Source: Mariniflexile litorale
GTDB lineage: Bacteria > Bacteroidota > Bacteroidia > Flavobacteriales > Flavobacteriaceae
NCBI RefSeq assembly: GCF_031128465.2
Contig: NZ_CP155618.1
Span: 3,710,501-3,774,500 of the forward strand
DNA: 64,000 nucleotides
Reading direction: 5' to 3'
The position numbers were made by a program, and so were the translations under genes. This document shows, in pieces, positions 14,951 through 23,626 of this stretch. The notes beneath the pieces were generated by a model. It had not been told where the DNA came from, did not search any database, and saw only the letters and a list, made by a program, of their open reading frames with translations. How positions within the stretch are numbered: position 1 is the stretch's first letter; each line of letters opens with the position of its first letter.

Positions 14951-17866
14951 ATGCGTCAAATCTTATTAACTATAGTAATTCTATATGTATCACTTTCAAC
15001 ATTTGCTCAGACTTTACAAAATCCTTTAGCTACAATAGATATTAAAGGGCAGCAACAGTGGGTTGATAATCTATATAATTCCATGACTCTAGCCGAAAAA
15101 GTAGGGCAGTTGTACATGGTACAAGTCATGTCTAATCAAGATAAAGCCACAAAGAATAAGATTATTGAATTAATTAGAGACCACCATATTGGTGGGGTAA
15201 TTTATTCGCTAGGAGGTCCTAACAGACAAGCTCAATTAAATAACGAATTACAAGCACTTTCAAAAGTTCCATTATTAATAGGGATGGATGCCGAATGGGG
15301 TTTAAGTATGCGTTTAGATTCAACCTATGCATTTCCATGGAACATGACTCTTGGCGCCATAAAAGACAATCATTTAATTGAGCAAACAGGAAAACAAATT
15401 GGAGAGCATAATAAAAGGTTGGGTGTTCATTTTAATTTTGCTCCAGTGGTAGATATTAATACCAATCCATTAAACCCAATTATTGGCAACCGCTCATTTG
15501 GAGAAGATAGGGATAATGTCACCGAAAAAGCATTGGCTTTTATGAAAGGAATGCAAAGTGCAGGTGTTTTAGCAAGTGCGAAGCATTTTCCTGGACATGG
15601 GGATACCGACCAAGATTCGCATAAAACATTACCAACTATTAGTTTTAATGAAAAGCGTATCAATACTATAGAATTGTATCCTTATAAAAAATTAATTAAA
15701 CAGGGACTTTCCAGTGTTATGGTAGCACATTTAAAAGTGCCTAGTTTAGAACCATCGGGGTATCCATCTTCATTATCAAAAAACGTAGTAACTAATATTT
15801 TAAAGGAGGATTTAGGTTTTAAAGGACTTATATTTACCGATGCTTTAACGATGAAAGGTGCTGCCGATTTTAAAGAAGTGGGAGCTATAGATTTAGCAGC
15901 TTTTAAAGCAGGAAATGACGTCATGTTAATGTCTGAAGACGTGCCTGTTGGTATTTCAAAAATAATTGAAGCTTACAACAGTGGAGAAATTAGTGAAGCA
16001 CGGTTAGAACTTTCGGTTAAAAAAATTCTCCAAGCAAAATATAAAGTAGGATTAAATAATTACAAGCCTGTCGGTTTAAATAATTTATCGGCCGATTTAA
16101 ATAGGTTAAAAGATGATATTCTTTATGAAGAACTTTTAGAGAATGCCATTACCATTGTTAAAAATGAAAAGGATTTATTACCACTTCGTAAACTTGAAGA
16201 TAAAACGATAGCTTATGTTAAAATGGGCGATGACGATGGAGTTGTTTTTTTAGATGAACTTAAAAAATACACTAAAGTACATCATATTGAGGCCACTTCA
16301 TTAGACGAATTAATGGGAAAACTTCAAGATTATAATACGGTTATAATTGGTTTGCACCGTTCCAATTTAAACCCATGGAAATCGTTTCAATTTACAGAAA
16401 CAGAACTTACTTGGTTGTATGAAATAGCTAAAACCCATAAGGTCGTTTTAGATGTATTTGTAAAACCCTATGCGCTTTCAGATTTAGCAACCATTGAAAA
16501 CATAGAAAGCATCGTAGTAAGCTACCAAAATAGTAAAATAGCTCAAGAAAAATCGGCACAACTTATATTTGGAGCCCTAGAATCTAAAGGTAGTTTACCT
16601 GTTTCAATTGGCAATTATTTTAAAGTAGGTGATGGTATTCATAATAATGCCATCAAGCGTTTAAGTTATACAATTCCCGAACGTGTAGGGATGGATTCTG
16701 AAAAATTAAAAAAGATAGATTTATTAGCGCTAAAAGCAATAAATGGTAAGATGACTCCAGGTATTCAACTATTGATAGCTCGGAAAGGAAAAGTAATTTA
16801 CAATAAAAGTTTTGGAAAACACACATATTCAGGAAATGATCCTGTAGTATTTGATGATATTTATGATGTTGCATCATTAACCAAAATATTAGCAACCTTA
16901 CCTTTGCTTATGGAATTGGAAGAAGAAGGTGTAGTTAATTTAGATACCAAACTTTCTCAAATTCTACCTAGTTATAAAAGTTCAAACAAGGCAAATATTA
17001 CATTAAAAGCCATGTTATCGCATTATGCACGACTAAGGCCATGGGAACCTTTTTATGCCCGTACTTTAGATAGTGCAACAAAACGTCCCAGTGAAAAATA
17101 TTATAAAACGGAACGCAGCGAAAAGTTTAATATTGAAGTAGCTAATAATTTGTATTTGCGTTCTGATTATCAGGACTCTATACAAAAAATAATTAAAGAT
17201 TCTGAGCTTCTAGGCCGACTAACATATAGGTATAGTGATTTTCCATATTATATTTTAAAGAAATATATTGAAGAGTATTACGACCAAACGTTAGATGTAC
17301 TTGTACAAGACCGTTTTTATAAATCATTAGGTGCTAATTATACTATGTATAATCCGTTTCATAAAATAAGTAATAAAAAAATCATTCCAACCGAAATTGA
17401 TGATTATTACAGATTTCAAGAAGTGCATGGGTATGTACATGATATGGGGGCTGCCATGCAAAATGGTATTGGTGGGCACGCAGGTATATTCAGTAATGCC
17501 AATGATGTGGCTAAAATTATGCAAATGTATTTGCAAAAAGGATTTTATGGCGGAAAGCGTTATTTTAAATCGGAAACACTCGATAAATTTAATACTTGCT
17601 ATTTTTGCGATAAAGGCAATAGAAGAGGTATAGGCTTTGATAAACCACAATTAGATGAAGATGGGCCAACATGTGGTTGTATATCGTTAAATAGTTTTGG
17701 GCATTCTGGTTTTACAGGAACCTATGCTTGGGCTGATCCTGAAGAAGAAATAGTTTATATATTTTTAGCCAACAGAACACATCCCAGTGCCACACACAAT
17801 TTATTATTAAAGGAAAATATTAGAACAGATATACAACGCTTAATTTATGAAGCGATAATTGATTAA
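14951..17866 (+). CDS. GH3 beta-N-acetylhexosaminidase fused to serine hydrolase
   Basis: 971 residues: signal peptide (about 1-20, ending TFAQ), GH3 domain (about 35-370), GH3 C-terminal alpha/beta domain (about 375-565) and a beta-lactamase/PBP-type serine hydrolase domain (about 590-965). The GH3 part has the NagZ catalytic loop KHFPGHGDTDQDSH with Lys211-His212, where the His-Asp pair acts as acid/base. The hydrolase part has nucleophile Ser642 and Lys645 in SLTK, a Tyr-Ser-Asp triad piece in YRYSDF, and the KTG-like HSGFTG. Both domains point to peptidoglycan turnover in the periplasm, the first on GlcNAc-MurNAc sugars and the second on peptides or esters. This fusion is a known Bacteroidota architecture; activity of the second domain is inferred. 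Confidence 0.92.
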   Translation: MRQILLTIVILYVSLSTFAQTLQNPLATIDIKGQQQWVDNLYNSMTLAEKVGQLYMVQVMSNQDKATKNKIIELIRDHHIGGVIYSLGGPNRQAQLNNELQALSKVPLLIGMDAEWGLSMRLDSTYAFPWNMTLGAIKDNHLIEQTGKQIGEHNKRLGVHFNFAPVVDINTNPLNPIIGNRSFGEDRDNVTEKALAFMKGMQSAGVLASAKHFPGHGDTDQDSHKTLPTISFNEKRINTIELYPYKKLIKQGLSSVMVAHLKVPSLEPSGYPSSLSKNVVTNILKEDLGFKGLIFTDALTMKGAADFKEVGAIDLAAFKAGNDVMLMSEDVPVGISKIIEAYNSGEISEARLELSVKKILQAKYKVGLNNYKPVGLNNLSADLNRLKDDILYEELLENAITIVKNEKDLLPLRKLEDKTIAYVKMGDDDGVVFLDELKKYTKVHHIEATSLDELMGKLQDYNTVIIGLHRSNLNPWKSFQFTETELTWLYEIAKTHKVVLDVFVKPYALSDLATIENIESIVVSYQNSKIAQEKSAQLIFGALESKGSLPVSIGNYFKVGDGIHNNAIKRLSYTIPERVGMDSEKLKKIDLLALKAINGKMTPGIQLLIARKGKVIYNKSFGKHTYSGNDPVVFDDIYDVASLTKILATLPLLMELEEEGVVNLDTKLSQILPSYKSSNKANITLKAMLSHYARLRPWEPFYARTLDSATKRPSEKYYKTERSEKFNIEVANNLYLRSDYQDSIQKIIKDSELLGRLTYRYSDFPYYILKKYIEEYYDQTLDVLVQDRFYKSLGANYTMYNPFHKISNKKIIPTEIDDYYRFQEVHGYVHDMGAAMQNGIGGHAGIFSNANDVAKIMQMYLQKGFYGGKRYFKSETLDKFNTCYFCDKGNRRGIGFDKPQLDEDGPTCGCISLNSFGHSGFTGTYAWADPEEEIVYIFLANRTHPSATHNLLLKENIRTDIQRLIYEAIID

Positions 17867-17883
17867 TAAAGTACTTAAAGTTA

Positions 17884-17907
17884 AAAGTTATAAGCATTTA
17901 TAACTTT
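17884..17907 (+). promoter_or_regulatory. 10-bp inverted repeat upstream of bshA
   Basis: AAAGTTATAA and TTATAACTTT are exact reverse complements separated by GCAT, 22 nt before the bshA ATG. A third half-site-like ACTTATAACTTA follows at 17912. The same AAAGTTATAA occurs at 33662 upstream of cmk. It may be a regulator site or a leader hairpin; AT-rich context lowers certainty. Confidence 0.4.
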
Positions 17908-17928
17908 AGAAACTTATAACTTAAAAAT

Positions 17929-19077
17929 ATGAAAATAGGTATAGTATGTTATCCCACTTTTGGGGGTAGTGGTGTTGTTGCTACCGAGTTAGGTTTAGAA
18001 CTATCTAAACGCGGTCACGAAATTCATTTTATCACGTACAATCAACCTGTACGTTTAGAATTATTAAGTAATAATGTACATTATCATGAAGTGAATGTCC
18101 CAGAATATCCCTTATTTCATTATCAACCTTATGAGCTGGCTTTATCTAGTAAATTAGTTGATATGGTAAAACTTCATAAAATTGAAATTTTACATGTGCA
18201 CTATGCAATTCCCCATGCGTATGCGGCTTATATGGCAAAGAAAATGTTAGAAGAAGAAGGGGTGTTTATACCTATTGTAACCACTTTGCATGGTACGGAT
18301 ATTACGCTAGTTGGAAGTCATCCATTTTATAAGCCAGCGGTAACATTTAGTATAAATAAATCGGACGCTGTAACTGCCGTATCACAAAGTTTAAAGGATG
18401 ATACTTTGCGTTTGTTCAATATTAAAAAAGATATCAATGTGGTATCTAACTTTATAGATTTAGAAAAATATAATGATAAGTTTACCGATTGCCAACGTGG
18501 AATGATGGCGAACGATGATGAAAAAATCATTACCCATATTAGTAATTTACGACCTGTAAAACGCTCTCAAGATGTTATAAGTATCTTTTATAACATTCAA
18601 AAGGAAATGCCGGCAAAACTCATGCTAATAGGTGAAGGTCCAGAACGAGAGCATATAGAATTGCGTTGTCAAGAATTGGGGATTTTAGACAAAGTTATTT
18701 TCTTCGGAAAAAGTAATGAGATTGATAAAATTTTATGTTTTAGCGATTTATTTTTATTACCATCACAAACCGAAAGTTTTGGATTGGCAGCTTTAGAAGC
18801 CATGGCATCGGGAGTTCCTGTTATATCTAGTAATACAGGTGGCATACCAGAAGTTAATATACATGGTGTGTCTGGGTTTTTAAGTGAAGTAGGTGATGTT
18901 GCTGATATGTCTAAAAATGCATTATATATTCTAAGTGATAAAGAACGCTTATCAACTTTTAAAAAGAATGCAAAACAAACGGCAGAAAAGTACGACCTAC
19001 ATACTATTGTGCCTCAATACGAAGCTATTTATGAAGATACCTTAGCAAAGTATTTGATTACATATAATAATGCATAA
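17929..19077 (+). CDS. bshA: N-acetyl-alpha-D-glucosaminyl L-malate synthase BshA
   Basis: 382-residue GT-B, family 4 glycosyltransferase that makes GlcNAc-malate from UDP-GlcNAc and L-malate, the first step of bacillithiol synthesis. Typical residues: KIGIVCYPTFGGSGVVATELG at the N-terminus, LHVHYAIPHAYAAYMA, LHGTDITLVG, and in the C-terminal half the nucleotide-sugar motif ESFGLAALEAMASGVPVISSNTGGIPEV. Length matches characterised BshA (about 380). It is 62 nt after the GH3 fusion and has its own inverted repeat; bshB and bshC are not in the window. Confidence 0.95.
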   Translation: MKIGIVCYPTFGGSGVVATELGLELSKRGHEIHFITYNQPVRLELLSNNVHYHEVNVPEYPLFHYQPYELALSSKLVDMVKLHKIEILHVHYAIPHAYAAYMAKKMLEEEGVFIPIVTTLHGTDITLVGSHPFYKPAVTFSINKSDAVTAVSQSLKDDTLRLFNIKKDINVVSNFIDLEKYNDKFTDCQRGMMANDDEKIITHISNLRPVKRSQDVISIFYNIQKEMPAKLMLIGEGPEREHIELRCQELGILDKVIFFGKSNEIDKILCFSDLFLLPSQTESFGLAALEAMASGVPVISSNTGGIPEVNIHGVSGFLSEVGDVADMSKNALYILSDKERLSTFKKNAKQTAEKYDLHTIVPQYEAIYEDTLAKYLITYNNA

Positions 19078-19082
19078 AAAAG

Positions 19083-19211
19083 AGGCTGCCTGAAAAGTGT
19101 ATTTTATTTACTTTGTCAGGTTGAGCTTGTCGAAATTGATATGGATTATCAATACGTTTAAATATTTCGACAGGCTCAATATGACTCAGAATAACACTTT
19201 TCAGACAGCCT
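19083..19211 (-). repeat. 129-bp palindromic repeat, copy 2
   Basis: Same length as the copy at 14571-14699 and about 94% identical when reverse-complemented. It occupies almost all of the gap between the convergent stops of bshA (19077) and the outer-membrane protein gene (19239), the usual place for a bidirectional terminator; the terminal stem AGGCTGCCTGAAAAGTGT/ACACTTTTCAGACAGCCT is followed by T-rich DNA on the plus strand. Confidence 0.85.
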
Positions 19212-19238
19212 CTTTAATTTTTAAAATTTATTATTTAC

Positions 19239-19730
19239 TTAAAATTGATATCTAATACCTAAAGCTATATCAAAATCTAAGTCATTGTTATCATAAGTGC
19301 CATCTCCAAAACCAATTTCTGGTCTAAAATCTAGGGATATTAATAAAGGAATATCGAAATTATATTCAATACCTATATCACCAGCTGCAAAAATAAAGGT
19401 GTCATTATAATCATTACCATTATTATCGTCATAACCAAACGAACCTACACCACCACCAACACCAGCATACCAATTAAAACCGCCATCAATATTCCAAACC
19501 CATTGGTATAAACCAGCAAGTTTAAAACCATCATAGTTTTTTCCGTCTCTCCAGCCTAAATCTACTTCTAAACGGTTATTACTGCCTAGGGCATGTTGAT
19601 AAGATATTTCGGCACCAACGCCATTACTATCTCCTAAACGTAATCCAATAGCGTTAGATGAAATGTCTTGTGCGTTTGACGCGAATGTAAAACCTAATAG
19701 AGCCACTGAAAATAAAAGTAATTTCTTCAT
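19239..19730 (-). CDS. Outer-membrane beta-barrel-like protein
   Basis: 163 residues with a Sec signal peptide (KKLLLFSVALLGFTFASNAQ). The mature part alternates hydrophobic and polar residues in short strands with Gly/Asn/Asp turns, and ends with an aromatic C-terminal strand (LGIRYQF), the BAM recognition signal. This fits a small 8-stranded outer-membrane barrel. The Asp/Asn-rich loop at DDNNGNDYNDTF is conspicuous. No enzymatic motif is seen. It is divergent from the FAD oxidoreductase gene and convergent with bshA. Confidence 0.75.
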   Translation of the reverse strand: MKKLLLFSVALLGFTFASNAQDISSNAIGLRLGDSNGVGAEISYQHALGSNNRLEVDLGWRDGKNYDGFKLAGLYQWVWNIDGGFNWYAGVGGGVGSFGYDDNNGNDYNDTFIFAAGDIGIEYNFDIPLLISLDFRPEIGFGDGTYDNNDLDFDIALGIRYQF

Positions 19731-19825
19731 AAATATGTTTTTTGTTTTAAATTTATATACGACCTTTTTTCATTAAAAGATCATTTTTTTGTAATCAATA
19801 ATATTTTACAAAAATAACGCCAAAA

Positions 19826-19857
19826 TTGTATTTATATTTAACCTCGTTTTAAATTTA
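19826..19857 (+). promoter_or_regulatory. Putative promoter of the FAD/Fe-S oxidoreductase
   Basis: TTG at 19826-19828 and TAAATTTA at 19850-19857 (7 of 8 to TAnnTTTG) are separated by 21 bp, within the Bacteroidota -33/-7 range, and lie 19 nt before the ATG at 19877. Confidence 0.4.
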
Positions 19858-19876
19858 TAAACATTTTTACTGAATT

Positions 19877-22798
19877 ATGACGTTAACATCACATTTAGAG
19901 ACATTAAGCAAAAATCTTTCAGGTGAATTATTTTATGATGATTTAATAAAATCTATTTATGCTACCGATGCTTCTGTATTTAGAATATTACCATTGGCAG
20001 TGGCATACCCAAAAAACAAAGATGATATTAAACAGCTTATTCAGTTTGCTAAAACCCATAGTACATCGTTAATTCCTAGAACAGCAGGTACGTCGCTCGC
20101 AGGTCAGTGTGTGGGCGAAGGTATCGTGGTAGATGTATCTAAATACTTTACTAGAATTTTAGATATTAATGAAAAAGAACAAACCGTTACAGTACAGCCA
20201 GGTGTGGTTCGGGATGCGTTAAATAATTATTTAAAACCATTTGGATTGTGGTTTAGTCCCAATACATCAACATCCAATAGATGTATGATTGGTGGTATGG
20301 TTGGCAACAATTCATCGGGAACCACATCTATTCAATATGGTGTTACACGCGATAAAGTGATTGAAATGCATACGATTCTAAGCAATGGCAATGAAGTTGT
20401 ATTTAATGAAATATCTTTGGATGCTTTTCAAAGTAAACTAAAAGAAAATACTTTAGAGGGTTCTATCTATAAAACTATTTATTCTGAATTAAATTCTGAA
20501 GTTGTTCAAAATCAAATTATTGAAAATTTTCCAAAGCCAGAAATACATAGAAGAAATACAGGTTATGCGATTGATGAGTTGATTAAAACAGAAGTCTTTT
20601 CTAATACTTCAGAAAAATTCAATATGTGCAAACTCCTTTCGGGAAGTGAAGGCACCTTGGCATTTACCACACAAATCACATTAAAATTAGACAAACTACC
20701 CCCACAAGAAGCTGTTATGGTAGCAGCCCATTTTACCAGTATTGAAGCTTGTTTAAATGCCGTTGAACCCGTTATGAAACATAATTTGTACAACTGTGAG
20801 ATGATGGATAAAATCATTTTAGATTGTACAAAGCACAATAAAACCCAACAAGAAAACAGAAGTTTTATTGAAGGAGATCCGAAAGCTATATTAATGTGCG
20901 AAGTTAGAGCGTTTACTAAACAAGAAGTCTATGTTTTAGCTAAAAATTTAATAAAGGCTATTGAAGCTTCAGGATTAAGTTATGCATTTCCCATCCTAGA
21001 AGGCGATGAAATAAATAAAGCAAATAATTTGCGTAGTGCTGGGTTAGGATTGTTAGGGAATATTATTGGAGATAAAAAATCGGCGCCATGTATTGAAGAT
21101 ACTGCTGTAACGGTGCCCGATTTAGCAAATTATATTTTGGAGTTTTCGGCGTTAATGAAAGGTTATAATCAAGAAGCTATTTATTATGCCCATGCAGGTG
21201 CTGGAGAGCTGCATTTACGACCTATTTTAAACCTTAAAAAGTCTGAAGATGTTGTATTATTTAGAAAAATAACAACCGATGTAGCGCATTTAGTAAAAAA
21301 ATATGGGGGGTCTATGAGTGGGGAACATGGCGATGGCATTGTAAGAGCTGAATTTATTCCGTTGATGATTGGTGACGCCAATTATCAAATTTTAAAGCGT
21401 ATAAAGTCGGCTTTTGATATTCAAAACATTTTCAATCCTGGAAAAATAGTGGATGCATTTCCTATGGATAAATCGTTACGATATGTTCCAGATAGGGTAG
21501 AGCCAGAAATAAAAACGATGCTCGATTTTTCACATTCTCAAGGTATTTTAAGAGAAGCTGAAAAGTGTAATGGCTCGGGTGATTGTAGAAAATTACCAGA
21601 GTTTGGTGGCACTATGTGTCCAAGTTATAGAGCAACTAGAAATGAAAAAGATACCACACGTGCTAGAGCAAATGCCCTGCGAGAATTCTTAACCAATTCC
21701 GATAAAGCAAATAAGTTTGATCATGAAGAGTTAAAAGTAGTTTTCGATCTTTGTTTAAGTTGTAAAGCCTGTGCTAGCGAATGTCCGAGTAGCGTAGATG
21801 TGGCGAGTTTAAAAGCGGAGTTTCTCTACCAATACCAAAAGGAAAACGGCGTGTCATTGCGTACCAAATTATTCGCTTATAACAATACCTTAAATCGTTA
21901 TGGAAGTGTCTTCCCTAGATTTACAAACTTTATATTTTCAAATAGTTTTTCAACGTTTATCTTAAAAAAATCATTTGGAATAGCTGAAAAGAGAAACTTA
22001 CCTTTAATTTCAAATAAAAGTTTAAGTAAGGTATTTAAAAACTATGATAATCAAATAGATAATAATAAAATAATAAAAACTATTTATTTGTTTAATGATG
22101 AGTTTTTAAATTATTTAGATACCCCCATAGGTATGGATGCGATTCAACTTTTAAAAGCATTAAATTATGAAGTTAAAATGGTTGCCAATGCCGAATCTGG
22201 ACGTACCTTTTTATCTAAAGGCTTGTTAGAGAAAGCTAAAGATTTAGCCAATAAAAATATAGAAATTTATAAGGACTTAATTTCGGTTGAAACACCATTA
22301 ATTGGTATTGAGCCATCCGCTATTTTAACTTTTAAAGATGAATACTTAAGGTTGGCAGACGATAAGGTTTCTGCTAAAGCGATTGCTACGAACACCTTTT
22401 TAATTGAAGAGTTTATTCAACAAGAAATAAAATTGGGACATATTACTTCAGAACAATTTACTTCTGAAGCAAAAACCATTAAGTTTCATGGACATTGTCA
22501 TCAAAAATCATTTGGCAATCAACTGTCTAGTTTTGATGTTTTAAACTTACCGAAAAACTACAAAGTCAGCATAATTCCAAGTGGTTGTTGTGGTATGGCG
22601 GGAAGTTTTGGCTACGAAAAAGAACATTACGAGGTAAGTATGCAAGTTGGAGAACAAACGTTGTTTCCTGCCGTTAGAAACGCATCTAGCGATGTGCTTA
22701 TCTCAGCCAATGGAACCAGTTGCAGGCATCAAATTAAAGATGGGACCCAACGTGAAGCTAAACATCCTATAACTATTTTACGAGAAGCATTGGTTTAG
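19877..22798 (+). CDS. FAD-linked oxidase with iron-sulfur C-terminal half (D-2-hydroxyacid dehydrogenase type)
   Basis: 973 residues joining an FAD-binding PCMH domain (about 35-275, with IPRTAGTSLAGQCVGEGIVVDV), a GlcD-type FAD-oxidase C-terminal domain (to about 520, SGEHGDGIVRAEF), a ferredoxin-like segment and a Cys-rich C-terminal domain. Iron-sulfur ligands are Cys564/Cys570/Cys581 and the CxxCxxCxxxCP set Cys626, 629, 632, 636. Near the C-terminus are HGHCHQK and IPSGCCGMAGSFGYEKEH, as in GlpC/HdrB-like domains. The layout matches D-lactate or D-2-hydroxyglutarate dehydrogenases passing electrons to quinone; the exact substrate is not visible. Cytoplasmic or peripheral membrane enzyme. 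Confidence 0.9.
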   Translation: MTLTSHLETLSKNLSGELFYDDLIKSIYATDASVFRILPLAVAYPKNKDDIKQLIQFAKTHSTSLIPRTAGTSLAGQCVGEGIVVDVSKYFTRILDINEKEQTVTVQPGVVRDALNNYLKPFGLWFSPNTSTSNRCMIGGMVGNNSSGTTSIQYGVTRDKVIEMHTILSNGNEVVFNEISLDAFQSKLKENTLEGSIYKTIYSELNSEVVQNQIIENFPKPEIHRRNTGYAIDELIKTEVFSNTSEKFNMCKLLSGSEGTLAFTTQITLKLDKLPPQEAVMVAAHFTSIEACLNAVEPVMKHNLYNCEMMDKIILDCTKHNKTQQENRSFIEGDPKAILMCEVRAFTKQEVYVLAKNLIKAIEASGLSYAFPILEGDEINKANNLRSAGLGLLGNIIGDKKSAPCIEDTAVTVPDLANYILEFSALMKGYNQEAIYYAHAGAGELHLRPILNLKKSEDVVLFRKITTDVAHLVKKYGGSMSGEHGDGIVRAEFIPLMIGDANYQILKRIKSAFDIQNIFNPGKIVDAFPMDKSLRYVPDRVEPEIKTMLDFSHSQGILREAEKCNGSGDCRKLPEFGGTMCPSYRATRNEKDTTRARANALREFLTNSDKANKFDHEELKVVFDLCLSCKACASECPSSVDVASLKAEFLYQYQKENGVSLRTKLFAYNNTLNRYGSVFPRFTNFIFSNSFSTFILKKSFGIAEKRNLPLISNKSLSKVFKNYDNQIDNNKIIKTIYLFNDEFLNYLDTPIGMDAIQLLKALNYEVKMVANAESGRTFLSKGLLEKAKDLANKNIEIYKDLISVETPLIGIEPSAILTFKDEYLRLADDKVSAKAIATNTFLIEEFIQQEIKLGHITSEQFTSEAKTIKFHGHCHQKSFGNQLSSFDVLNLPKNYKVSIIPSGCCGMAGSFGYEKEHYEVSMQVGEQTLFPAVRNASSDVLISANGTSCRHQIKDGTQREAKHPITILREALV

Positions 22799-22839
22799 TT
22801 ATAATAACATTTAATAAAAACACTTTTGACACTATAAAT

Positions 22840-23559
22840 TTATTGAGTTCCTTTGATATGGGTTATTTCTAAACCAAATACCCCAAATTTATGAAAGTTT
22901 GGTAGTTGCGCACCACTTTCGGTGGTAACCCAATCGCTCCAAGTGGCTGTTAAGCCATCAATAGGTAAAATATCAACCCACATTTGAAAGCTTGTGGGCT
23001 TTCCGTTTTCATCTAAATGCCATAAATAGGAATCTCCCGGTGTACTTCCTCCAGACGTATAGGTTACTAAAAGAGCTTTTTTATTATTTTCTAAAGTTAC
23101 CAGTCTACGTTCGGTTCCTTTGTCGAATATTTTGTAAGGCGCTACTAACCAAAATGAATCGTTATTAAAATATTTAATGGCTTTTTCAATAAGTTCTTCT
23201 GATAAATCATTGTCCATGACCTTAAAACTGTGCACATATGCTTTATTTTGTGAAGCATCGTTTAAATCGAGACTTACTTTATATGCTTTCCAGTAAACAT
23301 CACAGGTATTTTTATTTTTCCGCCATTTATAATAATGGTTACTTTTAAAAGTCCATTCAATATAATTTGTGTTTTTAAAAGCGTCATGGTTTAATGCTTC
23401 CAGCATTTTATAAGCTAATGCATCAGCTTCATTACCTTTAATGCCTTCTGGCAAATCCTCATTGTAGTTAAAGTATAAAAAACCGAAAAGTAGCAAACTG
23501 GGAAGTGTTATAAATACAATAATGCCTGTTATTATTTTTACTGTTTTTTTCGATTTCAT
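22840..23559 (-). CDS. Membrane-anchored protein of unknown function
   Basis: 239 residues with an N-terminal anchor (about 8-30: VKIITGIIVFITLPSLLLFGFLYF) and a soluble, aromatic-rich domain. Recognisable bits are ADALAYKMLEALNHDAFKNTNYIEWTF, DVYWKAYKVSLDL and a Gly/Ser loop TYTSGGSTPGDSYLW, followed by a strand ending AQLPNFHKFGVFGLEI. The pattern suggests a beta-rich periplasmic domain of a lipoprotein-carrier-like kind, but I recognise no named family. It is followed to the left only by a short gap to the convergent oxidoreductase. Probably its own unit. Confidence 0.65.
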   Translation of the reverse strand: MKSKKTVKIITGIIVFITLPSLLLFGFLYFNYNEDLPEGIKGNEADALAYKMLEALNHDAFKNTNYIEWTFKSNHYYKWRKNKNTCDVYWKAYKVSLDLNDASQNKAYVHSFKVMDNDLSEELIEKAIKYFNNDSFWLVAPYKIFDKGTERRLVTLENNKKALLVTYTSGGSTPGDSYLWHLDENGKPTSFQMWVDILPIDGLTATWSDWVTTESGAQLPNFHKFGVFGLEITHIKGTQ

Positions 23560-23626
23560 TTTAAGTATATTTCAATAAATATGAGTCTAAATTATTAATT
23601 GTTAATTTATTAATCAAAGAAATAGG

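Noticed and set aside
19870-19890. TGACGTTAACATCA at the start of the FAD oxidoreductase, close to the 56760 palindrome
   Set aside because: It is one base off the palindrome and lies in the coding start, so likely chance.
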